A DNA stretch of 64,000 nucleotides, from NCBI GenBank assembly GCA_030645735.1, contig JAUSNP010000003.1:169337-233336 (forward strand), read 5' to 3'. Source of the stretch: Candidatus Moraniibacteriota bacterium (GTDB lineage Bacteria > Patescibacteria > Paceibacteria > Moranbacterales > UBA2206). Positions 51,064-57,556 of this stretch are shown here, in pieces (position 1 is the stretch's first letter; each line of letters begins with the position of its first letter). The position numbers and the translations under genes were made by a program. Under the pieces are notes generated by a model. The model saw only the letters and a program-made list of their open reading frames with translations. It was not told the origin of the DNA and did not search any database.

Positions 51064-51561
51064 TTAGATATTTAATATTTCTTCTAATTTTTTGTCGATG
51101 TCTTCGGTGGCTTTCTTTTCTTCTACTGCAGTCACTACTTCTTCCTTAACTTCTTCTTTCTTTTCAGCAACTGGAGCCACTTTGGCAGCTACAACAGGCG
51201 CTTTTTCTTCTTTTGGTTTTCTCTCTGGTTTTGCAGAAGCAGCAGCAATTCTTTCTTCCTTAGTTTTTAGTTCTGGAAGTTCGTCAGCGCGACTCACAAC
51301 TGAGCGCAAGATGTTGGTGCAAAGATTCAATTTGCGTGTGATTGCTTGAAGTTTTTCAGTTTCTTCAATGTTGAATCGACGAGCCACATAAACTCCGTGA
51401 GTTTCATGTTTGATTTGGTAGGCCAACTTTCGCTTTTCAGCTACTTCTTTTTCCTCGAAAACTCCACCTTCAGAGGTGACAATTTCCTCAGCTTCCTTCT
51501 TGATTGCTTCCAGTTCAGTCTCTTTTGAGGCTGCAACTAGATAGAACAGTTCGTACTTCAT
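51064..51561 (-). CDS. rpsF: Ribosomal protein S6
   Basis: A 165-aa small-subunit protein (start at MKYELFYLVAAS). The first 100 residues match S6, with KKEAEEIVTSEGGVFEE, RKLAYQIKHETHGVYVARRF and a final helix region. The C-terminal 65 residues are an added Lys/Ala/Glu/Val low-complexity tail (KEEKAPVVAAKVAPVAEKKEE), like that of L19 in this window. It is the first gene of an rpsF-ssb-rpsR-efp operon. Confidence 0.94.
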   Translation of the reverse strand: MKYELFYLVAASKETELEAIKKEAEEIVTSEGGVFEEKEVAEKRKLAYQIKHETHGVYVARRFNIEETEKLQAITRKLNLCTNILRSVVSRADELPELKTKEERIAAASAKPERKPKEEKAPVVAAKVAPVAEKKEEVKEEVVTAVEEKKATEDIDKKLEEILNI

Positions 51562-51761
51562 AAGCATACTCGCGAATTGAGAGCGAATTGTCAGCTAATG
51601 AAAGCTAATATTATTCGTTCCAATTTGCTTTGAATTAGTTAATAATTAGTGAGTTAAAAACACAAAATCCCCCAGAAAAGCCAAAATCCTGACGGAATGT
51701 TGACCTTCTTATCCCTGAATGCTCAGGGCGAGAAGCTCGTTGGACTTTCTAAGTTGTTTAT

Positions 51762-51790
51762 AGTGTACTGGAACTCTGGGCTTAGGTCAA
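51762..51790 (-). promoter_or_regulatory. rpsF promoter (divergent to the DGR promoter)
   Basis: On the reverse strand TTGACC (51790-51785), 17 bases and TACACT (51767-51762). The -35 box almost touches that of the DGR target gene. The leader of about 190 bases contains CCCTGA/TCAGGG and may hold the S6-S18 feedback structure. Confidence 0.5.
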
Positions 51791-51792
51791 TA

Positions 51793-51820
51793 TTGACAAA
51801 ATATCAAATAAGTGTATAAT
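51793..51820 (+). promoter_or_regulatory. Promoter of the DGR target gene
   Basis: TTGACA (51793-51798), 16 bases and TATAAT (51815-51820). Confidence 0.8.
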
Positions 51821-51907
51821 ATGGAGTTAGTTCTTTTCAGGCAAATCTGGGGCTTTGGCATTGGGTCAGAGTGAGGGATAAGCCAAATAAAAGGAGTAGG
51901 TGGTGTT

Positions 51908-52531
51908 ATGGCTAAGAATAAAAATGTTTCGTTGTTAGTCAGCGCAGCGGGCTGGATTGCTGGATTGGTAGAATTTCTCGTCAGAGCCTTGCGTGAGCGA
52001 GGAGTCACAGATGATGAGATTCATGCCCTCGTCACGGAAAAAGGCGAAGCATTGATGGCCAAGATTGCTGATGTAATCGCTGAGTTTGTGAAGGCGACGA
52101 AAAAAATCGTCTACACAATCACCGTGGATTATGCGACAAGTGTGGATGAGCTGGTAAAACTTGGAAAGTATGATTGGGCAAATGATAATATTACCCAAAA
52201 AAACTTTCCAACTACGCGCACTGGCAAGGCGGATATTGAGATTGAACTCATCCACTTTGACCGTAGCATTTCCAGTGAGAAGGCACTTGAGGAAATGGAC
52301 AGGATGGGTTATCGAGCAGCTGAAGTTCACGAGTTGTTGGCTTTCGGTGTAAAATACCCAGATGTCCAGCGTGAATTTCCGGTCGTGGCTCTAGGCTCGG
52401 TTTGGCAGGACCCCGATGGCCTTCGCGATGTTGCGTGTCTCCGTCGCGATGCTTCGGATCGCTTCCTCAGCCTCCGTGCTTTCGGCCGTGACTGGACTGG
52501 CGCCTGCCGTTTCGCGGCCGTTCGCAAGTAG
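51908..52531 (+). CDS. DGR target protein with C-type-lectin-like variable end
   Basis: A 207-aa protein and the substrate of the retroelement. The N-terminal 60 residues contain a hydrophobic segment (SLLVSAAGWIAGLVEFLV) and a helix. A middle domain (about 65-150) follows: ITVDYATSVDELVKLGKYDWAND and IEIELIHFDR. The C-terminal 50 residues are the variable repeat with the ALGSVWQ, DWTGACRFAAVRK frame of DGR lectin folds. Fixed residues are Gly, Ser, Trp, Arg and the final CRFAAVR, while Asn or Asp sites of the template are replaced. AAAGGAG and GGTGG precede the ATG. A role in ligand binding is likely; the ligand is unknown. No clear cleavable signal is present. Confidence 0.88.
   Translation: MAKNKNVSLLVSAAGWIAGLVEFLVRALRERGVTDDEIHALVTEKGEALMAKIADVIAEFVKATKKIVYTITVDYATSVDELVKLGKYDWANDNITQKNFPTTRTGKADIEIELIHFDRSISSEKALEEMDRMGYRAAEVHELLAFGVKYPDVQREFPVVALGSVWQDPDGLRDVACLRRDASDRFLSLRAFGRDWTGACRFAAVRK
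52388..52524 (+). repeat. DGR variable repeat (VR)
   Basis: It aligns without gaps to the template at 52871-53007 (offset 483). I count 26 differences in 137 positions, all at adenines of the template, changed to G, C or T. The last 20 bases (TGCCGTTTCGCGGCCGTTCG) are identical in both and act as the initiation-of-mutagenic-homology end. Confidence 0.95.
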
Positions 52532-52548
52532 TCTGCCGATAGGCGGAC
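52531..52548 (+). other. DGR hairpin downstream of VR (GATA tetraloop)
   Basis: GTCTGCC pairs with GGCGGAC around GATA, six bases after the VR. The loop fits the GRNA pattern of the hairpins known to support DGR target recognition. It has no counterpart next to the TR. Confidence 0.7.
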
Positions 52549-52556
52549 AGCCCCTT

Positions 52557-52605
52557 GGGACCTTGGATTTCTTATAACTTTTGAAATCCTTGGTCCCTTT
52601 TTGTT
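52557..52605 (+). terminator. Terminator of the DGR target gene
   Basis: GGGACC-TT-GGATTTC pairs with GAAATCC-TT-GGTCCC, followed by TTTTTGTTTTTTT. Confidence 0.85.
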
Positions 52606-52870
52606 TTTTTCAAAAATTTTTAATTTTTGAAAAAGGTGATAAAATTAAAAAAGATAGTAGACTCAAAATAAGTTTTTGGTTAAGACTGAAAACGGTCAAA
52701 TTCTGGAATTATTAAATAGAGAATAGTGCTGGGTATGCTTAGTGCTAGAGTTGTTTTATAGTTTCTAAAAAATAAAGATACTTGGTGCAAGATATTATGG
52801 AATTAAAAGATTCCGGATTAGATTCAATCTCAAAAGAATTTTAGAGATGGTGGTGCGGGAGATATTTTGC

Positions 52871-53007
52871 ACAATAGGCTCGGTTTGGCAGAACCCCGAT
52901 GACAATCGCAATGTTGCGTATCTCAATCGCAATGATTCGAATCGCAACCTCAACCTCAATGATTTCGACAATGACTGGAATGACACCTGCCGTTTCGCGG
53001 CCGTTCG
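52871..53007 (+). repeat. DGR template repeat (TR)
   Basis: A non-coding template rich in AAT and AAC triplets in the frame of the VR, with about 36 adenines. AAY triplets give the widest range of residues after adenine mutagenesis without stops. A 69-codon ORF over it (52847-53056) is a by-product of the copied frame. I see no clear promoter in 52606-52870. Confidence 0.95.
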
Positions 53008-53022
53008 AAACTCTCTTTATTT

Positions 53023-53046
53023 CCCGCCTCTTTTTTGGCGGGTTTT
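53023..53046. terminator. Terminator behind the TR and avd
   Basis: CCCGCC pairs with GGCGGG (53023-53042) with T-rich tails. It could end the template RNA on the forward strand. Confidence 0.75.
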
Positions 53047-53341
53047 ATTTTATTAATTGTTTTTGCCAGCCACCAAGCATTTTGCCGATTTCTTCTAGAT
53101 GTTCAGAAAGAATAAGATATTTTTTGTTGTCTATCGATTTGATTTCCCAAGACATTTGAAGAAAAAATTTGAGAAGATCTAGTTTGGCATTGGCTTTTTG
53201 AACAAATGGAACTTTCTGTTCTTTGTTTAGTCGACTGGCTATGAAAATGTATTCAGTTGTTTCAATGAATAGGTTATCAATTTTTATTCCTAATGTGTAA
53301 CGAGATGTTTTTGAAAAATGTGGCAAAAAATCATGCCACAA
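53045..53341 (-). CDS. avd: DGR accessory variability protein (Avd-like four-helix bundle)
   Basis: A helical protein of the bacterial Avd / 23S-IVP type that forms a barrel and binds the DGR reverse transcriptase. RYTLGIKIDNLFIETTEYIF, VPFVQKANAKLDLLKFFLQ and LEEIGKMLGGWQKQL match the family's helices. The coordinates use a TTG start, but coding similarity (ISLIQKLLTTYKLWHDFL) goes on upstream to about 53380. A stop lies at 53401-53399, and no ATG, GTG or TTG precedes the first helix. A tract of 11 C on this strand sits at that point. It is oriented opposite to TR and RT. Confidence 0.75.
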   Translation of the reverse strand: MWHDFLPHFSKTSRYTLGIKIDNLFIETTEYIFIASRLNKEQKVPFVQKANAKLDLLKFFLQMSWEIKSIDNKKYLILSEHLEEIGKMLGGWQKQLIK

Positions 53342-53385
53342 CTTGTATGTCGTAAGTAATTTTTGAATTAAAGATATATTTGTCC

Positions 53386-53396
53386 GGGGGGGGGGG
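53386..53396. other. 11-base poly-G tract between avd and RT
   Basis: Eleven G in a row in an AT-rich intergenic space. On the reverse strand, 9 or 12 bases instead of 11 would join an upstream ATG (near 53448) to the avd frame. Confidence 0.8.
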
Positions 53397-53424
53397 TCTT
53401 AAAAGTAGAAGAATTATTGAAATT

Positions 53425-54405
53425 ATGAAGATTCAACTGACTCATACATTTGCAGATATTATTTGTTTAGAAAACTTGTTAGAAGCTTGGAAAGAATTTG
53501 TCAGAGGCAAAAGAAATAAAAAAGATGTCCAAGAATTTTCTTTGCATCTGATGGACAACATCTTTGCGCTTCACCACGACTTAGTTAATCATACCTACAA
53601 ACACGGTGGTTATCAAGCTTTCAAAATAAATGACCCCAAACCCAGAGACATTCACAAAGCCACGGTAGGTGACCGACTTTTGCATCATGCAATTTATCGA
53701 AAACTCTATCCATTTTTTGACAAGACTTTCATTGCTGATTCATATTCCTGCCGGATCAACAAAGGCACGCACAAGGCTATCAAAAAATTTAAAGCTTATT
53801 CTTTAATAGTAAGTAAAAACAACACCACAACTTGCTGGATTCTCAAATGCGACATCCGCAAATTCTTTGCCAACATTGACCACACAATTCTGATCAAAAT
53901 TCTAGCTGAATATATTCCAGACAAAAACATTCTCGAACTGCTGGAAAATATTATTGAAAGCTTTGCAACTAAGCCTAATGTTGGCCTGCCACTTGGCAAT
54001 CTCACTAGTCAATTGCTAGTTAATATTTATATGAACAAGTTTGATCAATTTGTGAAACATCAAATGAAAGCCAAATACTATATCCGCTATGCTGATGACT
54101 TTGTGTTTTTAGCAGAAAGTAAAAGTGAACTAGAAGAAAAACTTTCAATTGTTGAAAAATTCTTAGCTACTAAGCTGAAACTAGAGATGCACCCAGACAA
54201 AGTTTTTATCAAAACGCTGGCAAGTGGTGTGGATTTTTTAGGTTGGGTAAATTTCTCAGATCATCGAGTCTTGCGAACAGCGACTAAAAAGAGAATGATG
54301 CGAAGAATTGAAGAAAATTCAAAAGAGGAGGTGATAAATTCGTATTTGGGTATGCTAAGACACGGGAATGGGAGAAAATTAATAACGAAGATTTCTAGAT
54401 TTTGA
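53425..54405 (+). CDS. DGR reverse transcriptase
   Basis: A 326-aa reverse transcriptase that copies the TR with adenine-directed errors. The start MKIQLTHTFADI is chosen because the open frame upstream runs through the poly-G tract. Order of motifs: GKRNKKDVQEF near 35, CDIRKFFANIDH near 145, GLPLGNLTSQLLVNIYMN near 187 (the DGR type of motif 4) and IRYADDFVF with the catalytic YADD at 222-225. KLEMHPDKVF and GVDFLGW follow. No group II intron maturase domain is present. Its 3' end overlaps convergent ychF by 11 bases. Confidence 0.95.
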   Translation: MKIQLTHTFADIICLENLLEAWKEFVRGKRNKKDVQEFSLHLMDNIFALHHDLVNHTYKHGGYQAFKINDPKPRDIHKATVGDRLLHHAIYRKLYPFFDKTFIADSYSCRINKGTHKAIKKFKAYSLIVSKNNTTTCWILKCDIRKFFANIDHTILIKILAEYIPDKNILELLENIIESFATKPNVGLPLGNLTSQLLVNIYMNKFDQFVKHQMKAKYYIRYADDFVFLAESKSELEEKLSIVEKFLATKLKLEMHPDKVFIKTLASGVDFLGWVNFSDHRVLRTATKKRMMRRIEENSKEEVINSYLGMLRHGNGRKLITKISRF

Positions 54406-55441
54406 ATTCTACTACATCTCCATCTTGCATAATATAATCCTTGCCTTCAGTGCGCAGAGTGCCGAGTTCACGGGCTTTGCTCCAGCTTCCGGCTTCGAGA
54501 AGCTTGTCCCATTGAATGATTTCGGCGCGAATGAATTTGTCTTTGAAATCATTGTGAATGGCGGTGCCAGCCATGGGCGCGGACCAACCCTTTTGAATGG
54601 TCCAAGCGCGAGTTTCTTCCACGCCGGTGGTCAAATAGGTGATGAGTCCCAGCAGGGAATAGGCGGTCACAATCAGTTCATCAATGTTGGAAGTGACGCC
54701 AAGTTCTTGCGCCTCTTCTTTAGTCATCTCAATCAATTCTTCCTCAATCTTGATGTCCAGTTTCACGTGGTTTCTTTTTTCCAAATTGTCAGACAATTTT
54801 TGGTTGATGTCGGCCACATTGTAGATATACAAGAATGGCTTCATGGTCAACAATGACATTTCTCGCACAATGATTTTGGTGCTTTCATCTTCCATGTTCA
54901 GTTCAGTTTCATTGGCTAGTTTGCCCGCTTCCAAATTGGCATTGATTTTGTTGAGGATTTCCAATTGTTCAGCGGCGCCTTTTTTGTTGCCCCGCACATC
55001 TTTTTCTAAACGGATTTTGGTTTTTTGCACAGTTTCTAGATCAGCCAAAATGAGTTCTGTGTTGATGATTTCAATGTCACTTTCTGGATCAATTTTGTTG
55101 TTGACATGAATGATTTGCGAATTGTCGAAAACCCGCACCACTTGGGCGATGGCATCCACTTCACGAATGTTGGCCAAGAATTTGTTGCCCAAACCTTCGC
55201 CCTCAGAAGCCCCTTTGACGATGCCAGCAATGTCCACAAATTCCACAATAGCTGGAATGATCTTCTTGGTTTGGCTCATAGCTGACAATTTGTCCAAACG
55301 CTCATCCGGCACTTTCACAATGCCAATGTTGGGTTCAATGGTGCAAAAGGGATAGTTGTTGATATCTACTTGAGTGCGGGTCAAAGCCTTGAAAAGGGTT
55401 GATTTTCCAACGTTTGGGAGGCCGACGATTCCAATTTTCAT
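54395..55441 (-). CDS. ychF: Ribosome-binding ATPase YchF
   Basis: A 348-aa Obg-like P-loop protein. G1 is GLPNVGKSTLF near residue 7, FVDIAGIVKGASEGEGLGN is the G3 region near residue 68, and NIREVDAIAQVVRVF follows. The helical insert (about 130-200) and a C-terminal TGS domain (WTIQKGWSAPMAGTAIHNDF...MQDGDVVEFKI) complete the architecture. Despite its fold, the family hydrolyses ATP rather than GTP. Close to the usual 363 aa. Confidence 0.95.
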   Translation of the reverse strand: MKIGIVGLPNVGKSTLFKALTRTQVDINNYPFCTIEPNIGIVKVPDERLDKLSAMSQTKKIIPAIVEFVDIAGIVKGASEGEGLGNKFLANIREVDAIAQVVRVFDNSQIIHVNNKIDPESDIEIINTELILADLETVQKTKIRLEKDVRGNKKGAAEQLEILNKINANLEAGKLANETELNMEDESTKIIVREMSLLTMKPFLYIYNVADINQKLSDNLEKRNHVKLDIKIEEELIEMTKEEAQELGVTSNIDELIVTAYSLLGLITYLTTGVEETRAWTIQKGWSAPMAGTAIHNDFKDKFIRAEIIQWDKLLEAGSWSKARELGTLRTEGKDYIMQDGDVVEFKI

Positions 55442-55630
55442 TTTTTCTACAAATTACGAATTAGTTGTGAATGTACGAATTCTATACTAATATCTAGAAA
55501 GAATCAATGTTTTTGAAATTTAATCATTTGGATTTGATTTGACATTTGAAATTTTAAATTGGAAATTGGAGGGCATAATATGGTATTATGGATATGTAAA
55601 TTAATACAATTAACTGGTTAAATAAAAACT

Positions 55631-56989
55631 ATGAAAGAGTCCATTTTTAAGGCCTATGACATTCGGGGGATTTATCCGAGTGAAATCAATGAATTGGATG
55701 TGTATAAAATTGCCACAGCGTTTTGTGAATTTGTGAAACCAAGTGAGGTGGTGATTGGAGCGGATGTGCGCCTGTCTTCACCATCTTTGAAAAAAGTGGC
55801 CATCAAGGCTGTGACAGATGCAGGCATTCGGGTGATTGATGTGGGAGAAATTTCGACTGATATGCTATATTTCTCGGTGGCGCACTATGGTTATGCGAGT
55901 GGTTTTTCCTTAACGGCGTCACATAATCCGAAAGAATACAATGGAATGAAGTGCGTGCGTGAGGAATCGATTCCCATCTCATCCGATAGTGGTCTATTCG
56001 AAATTCGCGATAGAGCCTTTGCCATGGAACTGAGCGAAGATGTTTTGCAAGGTGAAATCAACGAATCCTTGGTTGAGAAAAAAGATATTCTGGAAGACTA
56101 TGCAGTCAAGATGCGATCGTTTGCGGACTTTTCTAAATTCAAGAATTTCAAAATTGCCGCTAATCCAAATTTTGGTGTGGCTGGACGCGCGCTGACAAAG
56201 GTTTTGGAAGGGACTCAGATTTCTGTAGAAAAATTGAACTATGAACCAGATGGCAATTTTCCCAAGGGTCGTCCAGATCCATTGATTCCAGAAAACCGTG
56301 ATGAGCTTTCCAAATTGGTTGTGTCCACTGGCTCAGACTTTGGCGTGGCGTGGGATGCTGATGCGGATCGATGTTTTTTCTTCACCGAAAAAGGCGAATT
56401 TATTGAGGGTTATTTCATCACAGCTCTTTTGGCGAAAATATTTTTGCAAAGACAATCTGGGCAAAAGATTATTCATGATACGCGCTTGACTTGGGCAATT
56501 GAGGATATCGTGAAAGAAAATGGTGGTGTGGATATTGCCACTAAGGCTGGGCATTCATTCATCAAGGAAAGAATGCGCAAGGAAGATGCGGTGTTTGGTG
56601 GTGAGATGAGCGCTCATTATTATTTCCGCGACTACTGGTTCTGTGATAATGGCATGGTGCCGTTGGTGATGATGATGGAATTTTTGTCGACTCAGGAAAA
56701 GACTTTGTCAGAGATTATGCATGAGATGTTTTGGCAGAAATATTTTGTCAGTGGTGAAATCAACACGCCAGTGGCGGATGTGAAAGCTGTTATTGAAAAT
56801 GCCAAGCGAATTTATTCAGATGGCGCTGTGAAGATTGATGAGACTGATGGTATCTCAATTGATCATGCTGATTGGCGGTTCAATTTTCGTGGATCAAATA
56901 CCGAGCCACTTATTCGCTTGAATGTTGAAGCGAAATCGCAATCGTTGATGGAGGAAAAGACCAAAGAAATGCTAGCGCTGGCTAAATAG
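55631..56989 (+). CDS. Phosphomannomutase/phosphoglucomutase
   Basis: A 452-aa phosphohexomutase that moves phosphate between C1 and C6 of mannose or glucose phosphates. All four active-site loops are present: TASHNPKEYNGMK near residue 100 with the phosphoserine, DADADRC near residue 243 for Mg, GGEMSAHYYF near residue 325 for sugar, and RGSNTEPLIR near residue 425 for phosphate. It supplies sugar nucleotide precursors for surface polysaccharides. It forms a single-gene unit with a terminator. Confidence 0.94.
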   Translation: MKESIFKAYDIRGIYPSEINELDVYKIATAFCEFVKPSEVVIGADVRLSSPSLKKVAIKAVTDAGIRVIDVGEISTDMLYFSVAHYGYASGFSLTASHNPKEYNGMKCVREESIPISSDSGLFEIRDRAFAMELSEDVLQGEINESLVEKKDILEDYAVKMRSFADFSKFKNFKIAANPNFGVAGRALTKVLEGTQISVEKLNYEPDGNFPKGRPDPLIPENRDELSKLVVSTGSDFGVAWDADADRCFFFTEKGEFIEGYFITALLAKIFLQRQSGQKIIHDTRLTWAIEDIVKENGGVDIATKAGHSFIKERMRKEDAVFGGEMSAHYYFRDYWFCDNGMVPLVMMMEFLSTQEKTLSEIMHEMFWQKYFVSGEINTPVADVKAVIENAKRIYSDGAVKIDETDGISIDHADWRFNFRGSNTEPLIRLNVEAKSQSLMEEKTKEMLALAK

Positions 56990-57009
56990 TCTATCTAGTC
57001 TATATTCAA

Positions 57010-57036
57010 AAAACTCATCCGAAAGGGTGAGTTTTT
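57010..57036 (+). terminator. Terminator of the phosphohexomutase gene
   Basis: AAACTCATCC pairs with GGGTGAGTTT around GAAA, followed by T. Confidence 0.85.
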
Positions 57037-57074
57037 ACTTACACGTCATTTTTATTTTATAAAAATTACAGAGT

Positions 57075-57264
57075 GTCCATTTTCTTTGGCAGCAAAGAAA
57101 GTGGACGAAAAGAAACTGCTGCCCAGACTCGTGCTGTCTAAATTTCTAGCTTATTCGCTAAAATTTTAGGGACGACTTTCCGCTAAAAGGAGTAGCGAAA
57201 AATTTCTTAACGCTCGTGCGCTGAAATTTAGAAACGCACTTCGTTATGGGCGAATCGGATTTTT
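57075..57264 (+). repeat. Structured repeat, copy 5 (forward)
   Basis: The 5' hairpin closes with GTCCA/TGGAC (57075-57106). The outer stem GCCCA (57121-57125) pairs with TGGGC (57247-57251), and TCTAAATTTC with GAAATTTAGA. A T-run ends it. It faces copy 6. Confidence 0.8.
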
Positions 57265-57291
57265 AAAATTTTTAACTTTTATTTTTTGTTT

Positions 57292-57473
57292 AAAAACCAT
57301 CACGCACTCGCGGAATACCAAGATACAAATTGAAACTTACGAGCACTAAAAAATGCTGGTCCGGCGCGGGGCAACCAGCATTTTTTTGCGAGAAAGTTGA
57401 AAATTTGTCTTGGTATGTAGCTGTGCGGCCTTTTTCTTTTTTGCCACTTTTCTTTTGGGAAAAGAAAAATGGC
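57292..57473 (-). repeat. Structured repeat, copy 6 (reverse)
   Basis: On the reverse strand the hairpin GCCA/TGGC (57473-57443) is followed by the stem CGCAC (57303-57307) with GTGCG (57423-57427). Inner stems are ATACCAAGA/TCTTGGTAT and TGCTGGT/ACCAGCA. With copy 5 it fills the 56990-57556 gap. Confidence 0.8.
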
Positions 57474-57514
57474 GAACAGTTTTATTTTGTAAAAAATAAA
57501 ACAGCTGAACAATC

Positions 57515-57534
57515 AAAAAAGCTACTTGCGTAGC
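57515..57534 (-). terminator. trpS terminator
   Basis: GCTAC pairs with GTAGC around GCAA, followed on the reverse strand by TTTTTT. Confidence 0.75.
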
Positions 57535-57556
57535 TTCCCAGTATTTTGTAGAGAGA

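Noticed and set aside
52847..53056. ORF of 69 codons over the template repeat
   Set aside because: Its sequence is the VR frame copied in the TR. It has no ribosome-binding site and ends in the terminator, so I treat it as non-coding template.
53386..53396. Poly-G tract as certain phase-variable switch
   Set aside because: Homopolymer length can be an assembly error, so it is reported only as a hypothesis.
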